A stretch of DNA of 16,398 nucleotides from JAVBNN01 sp031551525 (GTDB taxonomy: Bacteria; Bacillota; Negativicutes; Acidaminococcales; JAISLQ01): NCBI GenBank assembly GCA_031551525.1, contig JAVBNN010000034.1:1-16398 (forward strand). The letters run 5' to 3'. Under the pieces are notes generated by a model. The model worked only from the letters and a program-made list of their open reading frames with translations, made no database searches and was not told the DNA's origin. The translations under genes and the position numbers were made by a program. Shown in pieces: positions 1 through 6,965 of this stretch. The first letter of the stretch is position 1. Each line of letters begins with the position of its first letter.

Positions 1-244
1 CACATTTGGCGGAATACTGCTTGGCAATATTATGATGAAGATGACCGGCGGCAAGGTCAACCCGCTTATCGGTTCGGCCGGTGTATCTGCTGTGCCGATG
101 GCCGCCCGTGTATCGCAAAAAGTGGGCGCTGAAGAAAACCCTTTTAACTTCCTTTTGATGCACGCCATGGGCCCGAATGTGGCCGGTGTTATCGGTACTG
201 CTGTTGCGGCCGGTGTATTCCTTACCATTTACGGACCTAAATAA
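1..244 (+). CDS. gcdB: Sodium-pumping decarboxylase beta subunit, C-terminal end (GcdB/OadB family), partial
   Basis: The reading frame is open from position 2 and ends at TAA 242-244; the start lies outside the window. About 80 residues are visible. The segments NPLIGSAGVSAVPMAARV and FLLMHAMGPNVAGVIG are hallmark C-terminal motifs of the membrane beta subunit of biotin-dependent sodium-pump decarboxylases (glutaconyl-CoA, oxaloacetate and methylmalonyl-CoA decarboxylases). In this family the subunit decarboxylates carboxybiotin and exports Na+ across the cytoplasmic membrane. The motif is shared by all three enzyme types, so the glutaconyl-CoA assignment rests on the GcdA gene in the same window, 4.1 kb away on the opposite strand. 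It is followed directly by a strong terminator, so it is the last gene of its unit. Family assignment is very sure; substrate assignment is moderate. Confidence 0.88.
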   Translation, partial: TFGGILLGNIMMKMTGGKVNPLIGSAGVSAVPMAARVSQKVGAEENPFNFLLMHAMGPNVAGVIGTAVAAGVFLTIYGPK

Positions 245-272
245 CAAGTGTCCATTGATTACTGAAGTTTGC

Positions 273-309
273 AAAAAACCACCGTTTCTCTTATGAACGG
301 TGGTTTTTT
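273..309 (+). terminator. Intrinsic terminator after the beta-subunit gene
   Basis: A perfect 14-bp stem (arms 273-286 and 296-309, core ACCACCGTT/AACGGTGGT) with a 9-nt loop is flanked by A6 and T6, so it could work on both strands. It lies 29 nt after the TAA of the beta-subunit gene. Confidence 0.92.
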
Positions 310-346
310 GTTCACTGACAACCTTGGAGTATGTCTATATATGCTG

Positions 347-388
347 GCAAAATCTTTCGACAGTTCATCTAGGCAATCCAGATTTTGC
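347..388. repeat. Inverted repeat upstream of the histidine kinase gene
   Basis: Perfect 9-bp arms GCAAAATCT (347-355) and AGATTTTGC (380-388) are separated by 24 bp. They sit upstream of the -10 element of the kinase gene, where a regulator could bind. No known consensus is recognised. Confidence 0.4.
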
Positions 389-431
389 GGCAAGGCTTTT
401 TATGTACAAACATGGAATTTTTTCATGATTA

Positions 432-440
432 TGGTATAAT
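432..440 (+). promoter_or_regulatory. Extended -10 promoter of the histidine kinase gene
   Basis: TGGTATAAT at 432-440 is a consensus -10 hexamer with the TGn extension. No good -35 hexamer stands 17 bp upstream, as is usual for extended -10 promoters. It is 36 nt before the kinase start codon, and a Shine-Dalgarno site (GAGGGGAAG) lies between. Confidence 0.7.
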
Positions 441-475
441 TTTTTTAGTAGAAATACGAGGGGAAGTAGTGGAAA

Positions 476-3244
476 ATGGAGAGCACTTTTGTTGAAAAAA
501 CCGCCCGTCAACCGATAAATGATTTGGCGCAAATCATGCTGGATGCCATGCCGATGTGCGGCTTGTGCTGGAATGATGAATATAAACACATAGCATGTAA
601 TGAAGAGGCGGTCCGATTATTTGGCTTGTCCTCCAAACAAGAGTATCTCGAGAGGTTTTTTGAGCTGTCGCCTGAATTTCAGCCGGATGGCCGCCGTTCG
701 GCTGACCTGGCTGTGGAGTATGTGAAGAAAGCTTTTACCGAAGGCTATGCCCACTTTGAATGGCTGCACCAAAAGTTGGACGGTGAGGCGATACCTGCAG
801 AAATAACTTTAGTACGCACCAAATATGGTGATAAGGACATTGTGGTAGGTTATACCAGAGACTTGCGCGAAATGAAAGCCACTATGGCTAAAATGCGCGA
901 AGCGGATGAACGTACCCAGATAATGCTGGATGCTACTCCTTTGTGCGCTAATTTTTGGGACAAAAACTTTAATAATATTGACTGTAACCAAGAAGCCGTC
1001 AAACTGTTTGACCTGTATTCCAAACAAGAATATCTCGACCGATTTTTTGAATTATCGCCTGAATATCAACCGGACGGACGTTTGTCGTCGGAAAGTGCGG
1101 CGAAAAATATACAGACAGCTTTCCGAGACGGTTATTGCCGCTTCGAGTGGATGCACCAGAAGCTAAACGGCGAGCCGATACCGGCTGAAATAACTTTAGT
1201 GCGCATGAAATACCGGGAAGATTTTATTGTAGTCGGTTATACACGCGATCTGCGTGAACTCAAAGAGACGATGGCTAAAATGCGTGAAGCGGATGAGCGT
1301 ATACAGCTTATGTTGGATGCGACCCCTTTGTGTTGCAATCTATGGAATGAAAAGTTTCAGAATATCGACTGTAACCAGGAAGCGGTCAAACTATTTGAAC
1401 TGTCCTCCAAGCAGGAATATTTGGACAGATTTTCCCAGTTGTCGCCGCAGTACCAGCCGAATGAACGCCTTAGCTCGGAGATGGCGTTGGAGAATATAAC
1501 GACGGCTTTTCGGGACGGCTATTGCCGCTTCGAATGGATGCACCAGAAACTTAACGGTGACCCTGTTCCGTCTGAAATAACGCTGGTGCGGGTGAAGTAC
1601 CGTGACGGATATATTGTGGCTGGCTATACACGCGACCTGCGTGAATTAAAGGCAACCATGGCCAAAATCCGCGAAGCAGACGAACGCATACAGCTTATGT
1701 TTGACGCGACGCCCTTATGTTGCAATTTGTGGAATGAAAAATTTCAAAATATCGACTGCAATCAAGAAGCGGTCACACTATTTGAACTGTCTTCCAAGCA
1801 AGAATATCTCCAGAGGTTTTTTGAGCTGTCGCCAGAGTACCAGCCTAGTGGACGGCTTAGTGCAGAGATAGCGTTGGAAAATATAACGACGGCTTTTCGG
1901 GACGGCTATTGCCGCTTTGAATGGATGCACCAAAAAGTAAGCGGCGAGCCTATCCCGGCCGAGATAACGCTGGTACGGGTAAAATACCAGGACGGCTACG
2001 TTGTAGCCGGCTATACGCGCGACCTGCGCGAACTTAAGGCCATGCTCACAGAGATGCATAAAGTCGAGGATGATTTGCGTTTAGCCAGAGATATAGCTCA
2101 GGAAAACACAAAAGCCAAGAGTGAATTTCTGGCGAACATGAGCCATGAGATCAGGACGCCGATGAATGGCATTCTGGGCCTCTTGCATTTAGTGCTGACC
2201 ACAGAGGTAACTTCTAAACAGCGTGATTACCTTACGAAAACCGAACAGTCGGCCAAAGCTCTTTTGCGGATTATCAACGACATACTGGATTTTTCCAAGA
2301 TCGAAGCTGGTAAACTGGAAATGGAACATGAGGATTTTAACCTCAAAGACATTATAGAAGACATAGAAGGGATATTCGCTGCCAAGATCAAAGAACGCGG
2401 GGTAGACTTTAATATACATGTCCCGCAGGATATACCCAAAATCGTTATCGGCGACGCTTTGCGCCTCAAGCAGGTACTTATAAACCTCGTTAATAACGCC
2501 GCTAAATTTACGGAAAGAGGTATTATCAACCTGTCGGTCGAACAAATTAGCCAGCAAAAAGACAGTGTGCAATATATGTTCTCTGTAGAAGATACCGGTA
2601 TAGGAATGAAAAGCGAACATTTACAGGGGTTATTCACGCCCTTTACTCAGGCCGATACCTCTACTACCCGCAAATACGGCGGAACAGGCCTCGGGCTTGC
2701 TATATCAAAAAACCTGGTTGCCATGATGGGCGGAGATATCTGGGCAGAAAGCGAGTTCGGCAAGGGAACGGTCTTTAACTTTACGGCTACTTTCAAACTC
2801 CCCGAGGAAGAACGCTGTGAACACATCCCAGAGCAGTCGGCTGTACAGGAATGCAACTTAGAAAACCAGGCGGATTGCGAGGTGCGTATCCTTTTGGTAG
2901 AAGATAATGAAATAAACCAGATAATCGCCGAAGAGCTTTTGCGATATGAAGGCTATGCGGTTGATATCGCCAATAACGGTCAAGAAGCTGTTGATATGGT
3001 ATTTGGGCATGATTACGCGCTGGTTTTGATGGATATACAAATGCCGATCATGGACGGCCTGACAGCTACCAAAAAAATCAGGGACAGCGGACGTTTTAAC
3101 ACTTTGCCAATCATTGCCATGTCGGCTCACGCTATGGCGGGTGACCGGGAAAAAAGTCTGACGGGCGGTATGAATGACCACCTTACTAAACCGATAGACC
3201 CGGAAATCTTTGCTGAAACACTGAAAAAATGGATACATAGGTAA
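476..3244 (+). CDS. Soluble hybrid sensor histidine kinase with four tandem PAS domains
   Basis: A 922-residue protein. Four PAS-like units start at about residues 20, 149, 278 and 407 with an exact 129-residue period; each carries a variant of LDATPLC, NQEAVKLF, KQEYLDRFFELSP, FEWMHQK and GYTRDLRE. A short coiled linker follows each unit. Then come HisKA with the phospho-acceptor His557 (NMSHEIRTPMNG), HATPase_c with N box (LVNNAAKFT, ~671-679), G1 (DTGIGM, ~706) and G2 (GGTGLGLAIS, ~735), and a receiver domain with acidic E809-D810, phospho-acceptor Asp853 (LMDIQMP) and Lys905 (TKP). There is no signal peptide or membrane segment, so it senses in the cytoplasm. All catalytic residues are present. 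There is no output domain and no separate regulator next to it, so the phosphorelay partner is unknown. The start at 476 is preceded by GAGGGGAAG; an upstream GTG at 469 is out of frame. Confidence 0.96.
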   Translation: MESTFVEKTARQPINDLAQIMLDAMPMCGLCWNDEYKHIACNEEAVRLFGLSSKQEYLERFFELSPEFQPDGRRSADLAVEYVKKAFTEGYAHFEWLHQKLDGEAIPAEITLVRTKYGDKDIVVGYTRDLREMKATMAKMREADERTQIMLDATPLCANFWDKNFNNIDCNQEAVKLFDLYSKQEYLDRFFELSPEYQPDGRLSSESAAKNIQTAFRDGYCRFEWMHQKLNGEPIPAEITLVRMKYREDFIVVGYTRDLRELKETMAKMREADERIQLMLDATPLCCNLWNEKFQNIDCNQEAVKLFELSSKQEYLDRFSQLSPQYQPNERLSSEMALENITTAFRDGYCRFEWMHQKLNGDPVPSEITLVRVKYRDGYIVAGYTRDLRELKATMAKIREADERIQLMFDATPLCCNLWNEKFQNIDCNQEAVTLFELSSKQEYLQRFFELSPEYQPSGRLSAEIALENITTAFRDGYCRFEWMHQKVSGEPIPAEITLVRVKYQDGYVVAGYTRDLRELKAMLTEMHKVEDDLRLARDIAQENTKAKSEFLANMSHEIRTPMNGILGLLHLVLTTEVTSKQRDYLTKTEQSAKALLRIINDILDFSKIEAGKLEMEHEDFNLKDIIEDIEGIFAAKIKERGVDFNIHVPQDIPKIVIGDALRLKQVLINLVNNAAKFTERGIINLSVEQISQQKDSVQYMFSVEDTGIGMKSEHLQGLFTPFTQADTSTTRKYGGTGLGLAISKNLVAMMGGDIWAESEFGKGTVFNFTATFKLPEEERCEHIPEQSAVQECNLENQADCEVRILLVEDNEINQIIAEELLRYEGYAVDIANNGQEAVDMVFGHDYALVLMDIQMPIMDGLTATKKIRDSGRFNTLPIIAMSAHAMAGDREKSLTGGMNDHLTKPIDPEIFAETLKKWIHR
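533..2080 (+). repeat. Four in-frame tandem repeats of 387 bp encoding PAS domains
   Basis: Units lie at about 533-919, 920-1306, 1307-1693 and 1694-2080. The length is exactly 129 codons in every copy, with no indels between copies. Units 3 and 4 share long runs of identical DNA (for example around 1510-1550 and 1897-1937), while unit 1 is the most divergent. This points to serial duplication from the 5' side or continuing homogenisation by recombination. Confidence 0.9.
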
Positions 3245-3256
3245 ATCAGGGCCACC

Positions 3257-3432
3257 CTCAAATTGAACGGCATCCCGAAAAAGGGAGACTGCTGGGATAA
3301 TGCACCCATGGAACGCTTTTGCGGCACCCCTCAAAACGGAGCTCGTATACCATGAGCAGTACCACACCCGCAGTCATTTTTGACTATGCAGAGTCATTCT
3401 ACAGTCGAACCAGACTTCAGGAGACACTTTCG
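3257..3432 (+). pseudogene. IS3-family transposase (OrfB) C-terminal remnant, frameshifted
   Basis: Three overlapping frames together give the end of an IS3-family DDE integrase. Frame one (3257-3328) reads KKGDCWDNAPMERFCGT, with the last catalytic Glu in NAPMERF. After one extra base in the CCCC run at 3327-3330, the second frame (3330-3374) reads LKTELVYHEQYHTRS. A further shift near 3372 gives FDYAESFYSRTRLQETLS (to 3432). The rest of the transposase is absent, because the kinase gene ends only 12 bp upstream. The string TGAACTGGCTAGGGTCAGC at 3469-3487 resembles an IS3-type terminal repeat and may mark the right end. It is inactive. The element group cannot be determined from this fragment. 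Confidence 0.82.
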
Positions 3433-3654
3433 AAAAACTTCGCTTTTCAGCGTAACTATTTGTTTATGTGAACTGGCTAGGGTCAGCTACTCGGATGTCC
3501 GTTTTATATGTGCGTGTTTTATTGTACGTTATCGATCAACTAGACCCACAGGCAAATTTTTCCCCCATAAGGCTCGTCCTTGAAAAAGACATCAAAAAAA
3601 TAAATTTCCGCATTGTGGCAACCTGCTCTATTTTTATGGCAACCCAGGAGGGAT

Positions 3655-4136
3655 TCACCCTCCCATTTTTTGTGCAAATTTCACGGTCATGGAAGCTCCC
3701 ATAATTACTTTCAGACCTTCTTTTTTATATTCAATGACTCTTTCCCTAAGATCATCGGCGCCGCTCCAATACCATAACTGTTTTATTTTAACATTTGTCA
3801 GCTGTTCGATATGGTTGACGTCATAAGAAACATTCGCATAATTGATCAACCCGATTTCTTTTAACTCGGGATAAAAGTTAGACTTGATATTTAAAATAGA
3901 ATCGATCAAATCCGAGTGTGTTACTTCACAATTCACTACCGGCACTTTTACAGCTTTTTTAATCGCCGCGACCGAACCGGCCCTGCTTATGATCACATCA
4001 ACACCGTTTTTTCACACTCCAAAGCAACCGCGACCGCTTCATCAAGGACCGCATTATAAAAAGTCATATTGGGACTTAACTCAACTTCCAATTCGGCGCT
4101 GATATTGCCGGGGAAAATCATTGCTGCCTTGTTCAT
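3655..4136 (-). pseudogene. PrpR_N sensor domain remnant of a sigma-54 activator, frameshifted and truncated
   Basis: The start codon at 4136 follows a strong GGGGGAAGGG Shine-Dalgarno site and opens MNKAAMIFPG. The frame breaks at the T6 run 4007-4012 (A6 on the coding strand); one extra base would join it to DVIISRAGSVAAIKKAV and the rest, ending at TGA 3655. The joined product of about 160 residues matches the PrpR_N pattern: D-VIISR-G, then PVV--EV---DLI, IGLINYANV and a final GLKVIMGASMTVKFAQ. PrpR_N is the ligand-binding N-terminal domain of propionate-catabolism-type sigma-54 activators. The PAS, AAA+ and Fis-type HTH parts are missing; IS3 debris lies 220 bp beyond the break. It may once have controlled the neighbouring glutaconyl-CoA decarboxylase operon, which has a sigma-54 promoter. 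The single frameshift could also be a homopolymer sequencing error, but the truncation would remain. Confidence 0.72.
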
Positions 4137-4306
4137 ATCCCTTCCCCCAACAAATTACCAATTTTAACCACTGTCTTTATTAACAATATATTGCCACCTT
4201 TCCCCGTTGGCAACTTAAATATTTTTCAGTAGAGTAATTGCAAATATCCTTGCGCCTAATGCGCCGATTCATACACAGAAGCTTGAAATGAGAGATTTAG
4301 CATAAT
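4137..4306. other. Spacer between the PrpR_N remnant and the gcdA terminator
   Basis: No gene is seen. The only structure is a 6-bp inverted repeat, TTGCCA (4191-4196) and TGGCAA (4208-4213), upstream of the remnant's start. TGGCA followed by TTG on the minus strand near 4196 resembles a sigma-54 promoter, but its spacing is one base short and the -12 GC is missing. Confidence 0.35.
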
Positions 4307-4307
4307 A

Positions 4308-4351
4308 AAAATCAAGAACCCACAGATGATTTTTCTGAGGTTCTTGATTTT
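4308..4351 (-). terminator. Intrinsic terminator of the gcdA operon
   Basis: A perfect 13-bp stem AAAATCAAGAACC/GGTTCTTGATTTT (4308-4320 with 4339-4351) encloses an 18-nt loop. It begins 5 nt after the gcdA stop codon, and T-rich sequence follows on the minus strand. Confidence 0.88.
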
Positions 4352-4356
4352 ACTTC

Positions 4357-6111
4357 CTACCCCTTGATAGTCCTCGGCAGTATCATCTGATGTACCGGCG
4401 TTATTGACCTCGGGTTCTGATAATAGGCGTTGGCAAACGCCTGGCAGTAACTCCTCAGCTTCTCGACCGGCACTACTTCGTCTACCAAACCCATCCTGGC
4501 GCAAAAAACCGGTCTCGATTTTGCATAGTAATCGTCTACCATCTCATTCATTTTCCGGAGCGTTCCGTCAAGGCTCTTTTTTTCGTCATGCTCTTTCACC
4601 AGCCGCCGCGCGTAGGCCGCCACCGCCGCCGTCTCGCTGTGCATGACGTAGATTTCCGTGGCCGGCGTTCCGATACTAAAGGCCGTCACGGTCGACTGCG
4701 GTCCGCCCATCAAATAGTGCGCCGCCGCCGTGCCTTTTCTTAAAATTATGCTCATCATGGGCATGTGAGCCTTTTCTATGGAGTAGAGAAGGCTTTGGCC
4801 GAGAGCCAGCAGTTCGGCCTCTTCCGCATCGTCGCCTACGTCTATGCCTACAGTGTCTTGCAGCCAGATGAGCGGCAGGTTGTCCCGCCCGCAGAGCGTT
4901 ACGAATTCATTCATCTTGATCATGCCCTGGCGGTAAAGTTTACCGCCAAGAGCTACGCTTTCTTCTTTGTAGTAGTCGGGGTAGTTGAGGAAGAAGCCTT
5001 GCTTGTTTCCTATGATGCCTACCGGCAGGCCGTTTATCTTTGCTATGCCGGTTATTACTTCCGGCCCGTAACCGCTGCGGTATTCCATAAATTCGCTGGC
5101 ATCGGTCAACCTGGCCAGCACCTCGACAGTATCGTAGATTTTTTTCGGATCGGACTGCAATATATAGTACAGGTCTTTTTGTTCATAGAGCGGGTCTTTA
5201 GGATCGGCCACCCTAAAGAAATCCGGGTCATAGGCCGGCAGTTTTTTCATGTATTCTTTGATGCCGTCCAGCACTTCTTTCTCTGTGTCGTAAACTTCCC
5301 TAAAGTAGGCGGTTTTGTCAAAATGAGTCTCTACTCGCCCCGGTGGTTTTGCCTTGAGCTTTCTTGTAGCTTCGATGATCTCCATAGCCATCGCCTGGTC
5401 AAAGTGGCCGGTCGGGCTCATGCCGCCTACTATGCCCGCGCCGCCTACCGCTATATTTGCATCTTTATGGGCCAGAAGGATGGTCGGGCTAATGCCGTGG
5501 TAACCACCGCCGGCTGGATTGGTGCCAAAGATGGCGTTCATGACCGGAATGCCGAGTTTATTGAGTTCGGCATGCCGGAAGAAGGGCGCACCGTTGCCCC
5601 GGGCATTGGGAAAGACTTTTTCCTGTTCGGCTAGTTTTACGCCACTGCAGTTGAGTACCCATACCAAGGGTACGTTGAGCTTTTTCGCCATGTCGGTCAC
5701 GCGGAGGATGTTCTCCGCCTGACCTGCTATCCAGGCGCCAGCGATTATTTTGTTGTCAAAGGCGATGATCACTGCCCAGCGCCCCTCGATGCGCCCGATA
5801 CCGTCGATTACGCCCGTACAGCCTTCTTCGTTCTCGGCCGGGTCGTACAGCGTGTGCAGCGGACACCACGTTCCTTCGTCGACCAGGTATTCCAGCCGTT
5901 CATAAGCGGTCATCTGGCCTTTTTCGTGTATTTTCCCGGCCGGTGTGCCGGTACCCCTCACTCTTGCCTCTTCTCTCTCTATTAAGGCTTCCTGTTCTTT
6001 CAATACTTCAAGATTACCCTGATTGCGCTCGATAAAACTCTCGTCCAACTCAGTGCCTATTTGCGGCATGTTTTCAAAGTACGGCCTCAATGGTCTTTGC
6101 TTTTTCATCAT
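4357..6111 (-). CDS. gcdA: Glutaconyl-CoA decarboxylase alpha subunit (carboxyltransferase)
   Basis: A 584-residue protein, close in length and sequence to GcdA of Acidaminococcus fermentans (587 residues, recalled alignment from end to end). It transfers the carboxyl group of glutaconyl-CoA to biotin on the carrier subunit, yielding crotonyl-CoA; the membrane beta subunit then releases CO2 and pumps Na+. It has two crotonase-fold carboxyltransferase halves. Visible hallmarks are GTNPAGGGYHGISPT and GGAGIVGGMSPTGH in the N half, and LYRQGMIKMNEFVTLC, LQDTVGIDVGDDAE and RKGTAAAHYLMGGPQ in the C half. The C-terminal NPRSITPVHQMILPR is also typical. The start at 6111 follows AAGGGG with 5-nt spacing. 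It is the last gene of a four-gene unit, 14 bp after gctB. The biotin carrier (GcdC) and small subunit (GcdD) are not in the window. Confidence 0.95.
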   Translation of the reverse strand: MMKKQRPLRPYFENMPQIGTELDESFIERNQGNLEVLKEQEALIEREEARVRGTGTPAGKIHEKGQMTAYERLEYLVDEGTWCPLHTLYDPAENEEGCTGVIDGIGRIEGRWAVIIAFDNKIIAGAWIAGQAENILRVTDMAKKLNVPLVWVLNCSGVKLAEQEKVFPNARGNGAPFFRHAELNKLGIPVMNAIFGTNPAGGGYHGISPTILLAHKDANIAVGGAGIVGGMSPTGHFDQAMAMEIIEATRKLKAKPPGRVETHFDKTAYFREVYDTEKEVLDGIKEYMKKLPAYDPDFFRVADPKDPLYEQKDLYYILQSDPKKIYDTVEVLARLTDASEFMEYRSGYGPEVITGIAKINGLPVGIIGNKQGFFLNYPDYYKEESVALGGKLYRQGMIKMNEFVTLCGRDNLPLIWLQDTVGIDVGDDAEEAELLALGQSLLYSIEKAHMPMMSIILRKGTAAAHYLMGGPQSTVTAFSIGTPATEIYVMHSETAAVAAYARRLVKEHDEKKSLDGTLRKMNEMVDDYYAKSRPVFCARMGLVDEVVPVEKLRSYCQAFANAYYQNPRSITPVHQMILPRTIKG

Positions 6112-6125
6112 TTTGTCCCCTTAGC

Positions 6126-6965
6126 TTAAAAATCCATTTTAAAATCCAACTGTTTTTTATCAAAAAGTTTTTTGCGGATGTTCAGCGCGTCAAGCCGCCT
6201 GATAAATTCTATTTCTTCTTTCACGGGAGTTGCTGTGCTGTCCGTGGACTTTACTGCCAGTTCAAACTGTGTACAGTTTTTTATTTCAGCCAAATCGGTG
6301 TAAGGGTGGACCGAGGCCAACCGCATGGTTTGAGCCTGTCCGTCAAAGTCAAATACACCCAAGTCGGTCACCACTGCGTCCGGGCCGCCGCCTTGCAGGC
6401 CCATCTCCCGTCTCGAGCCTTTCGGCGTCACATGCCCCACCGTCGTAACAAAGTCCACCCGATCGACAAAGGTATAGTTGTTGCTCTCGCGGCTTTTTTC
6501 ATCGACAAAGTGCCTGCTGCTCCACAAAGTAAAGTTCTGGGCGTTACAGGAAATGCTCGGTGCCCCGGCCCCACCCGGCAGCTTTACCTTGGGCGAGCCG
6601 ATATCGCCGATCACCGTATTGTTGGCGTTGCCAAACTGGTCGATCTGTCCGCCGCCGAAAAAGATGCGGTCGATTTGGCCGCTATTTGCCAGATTGAAGA
6701 TTTCGTCAACTGGAATCATACTTTCTTCGTTCTGATTGAAAACAAAATCCACCGAAACTGGCGGTAAAAAAGCAAACTTCGGATTGACAGCTCCTTGCAG
6801 CCCGCCCAAGAAAACGGAGTTTTTGGCATGTGTTTGTTTAGCCAACGCCATAGCAGTAAAAGGAAGCACGGAAGCTACGCCGTTAAAGACAAGATCGCGG
6901 TCTTTGATCGTCCTCGCGAGGCAGACGATGACAAGTTCGTCGACAGTGTAAAATTCAGGTTTCAT
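6126..6965 (-). CDS. gctB: Family I CoA-transferase-like beta subunit (GctB-like), catalytic Glu apparently missing
   Basis: A 279-residue protein. The start ATG at 6965 overlaps the TGA of the upstream gene (ATGA), with GGAGG 8 nt before it; a longer ATG at 6983 is inside that gene and less likely. It has the GctB-like motifs FGGGQIDQFGNANNT (about residue 106), GDIGSPKVKLPGGAGAPS (oxyanion-loop region) and GLQGGGPDAVVTDLG. In the A. fermentans enzyme Glu54 of GctB forms the CoA-thioester intermediate within IIVESGLM. The corresponding segment here reads SVFLGGLQ, placing Leu53 at that position, and no acidic residue lies nearby. The protein may therefore not be a transferase. Mycobacterial IpdAB is a known precedent for this fold acting as a hydrolase, with its key acid on the other subunit (recalled). 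The gctB name reflects homology and context only. Confidence 0.8.
   Translation of the reverse strand: MKPEFYTVDELVIVCLARTIKDRDLVFNGVASVLPFTAMALAKQTHAKNSVFLGGLQGAVNPKFAFLPPVSVDFVFNQNEESMIPVDEIFNLANSGQIDRIFFGGGQIDQFGNANNTVIGDIGSPKVKLPGGAGAPSISCNAQNFTLWSSRHFVDEKSRESNNYTFVDRVDFVTTVGHVTPKGSRREMGLQGGGPDAVVTDLGVFDFDGQAQTMRLASVHPYTDLAEIKNCTQFELAVKSTDSTATPVKEEIEFIRRLDALNIRKKLFDKKQLDFKMDF

Noticed and set aside
345..361. Sigma-54-like promoter upstream of the kinase gene (TGGCAAAATCTTTCGA)
   Set aside because: The -12 element reads TTCG instead of TTGC, and a clear extended -10 sigma-70 promoter lies closer to the gene.
3380..3704. Two short plus-strand open frames after the kinase gene
   Set aside because: They overlap the IS3 remnant and the PrpR_N remnant, lack ribosome sites and resemble no family apart from the transposase tail.
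4175..4200. Sigma-54-like promoter upstream of the PrpR_N remnant (TGGCAATATATTG on the minus strand)
   Set aside because: The spacing between elements is one base short and the -12 GC is absent.
4765..5634. Long plus-strand open frame of 289 codons antisense to gcdA
   Set aside because: It lies wholly within the well-recognised gcdA gene, has no family resemblance and no ribosome site; it reflects codon bias on the other strand.
6090..6767. Plus-strand open frame antisense to gctB
   Set aside because: Shadow of gctB; composition is unlike a real protein and it overlaps the gcdA-gctB junction.
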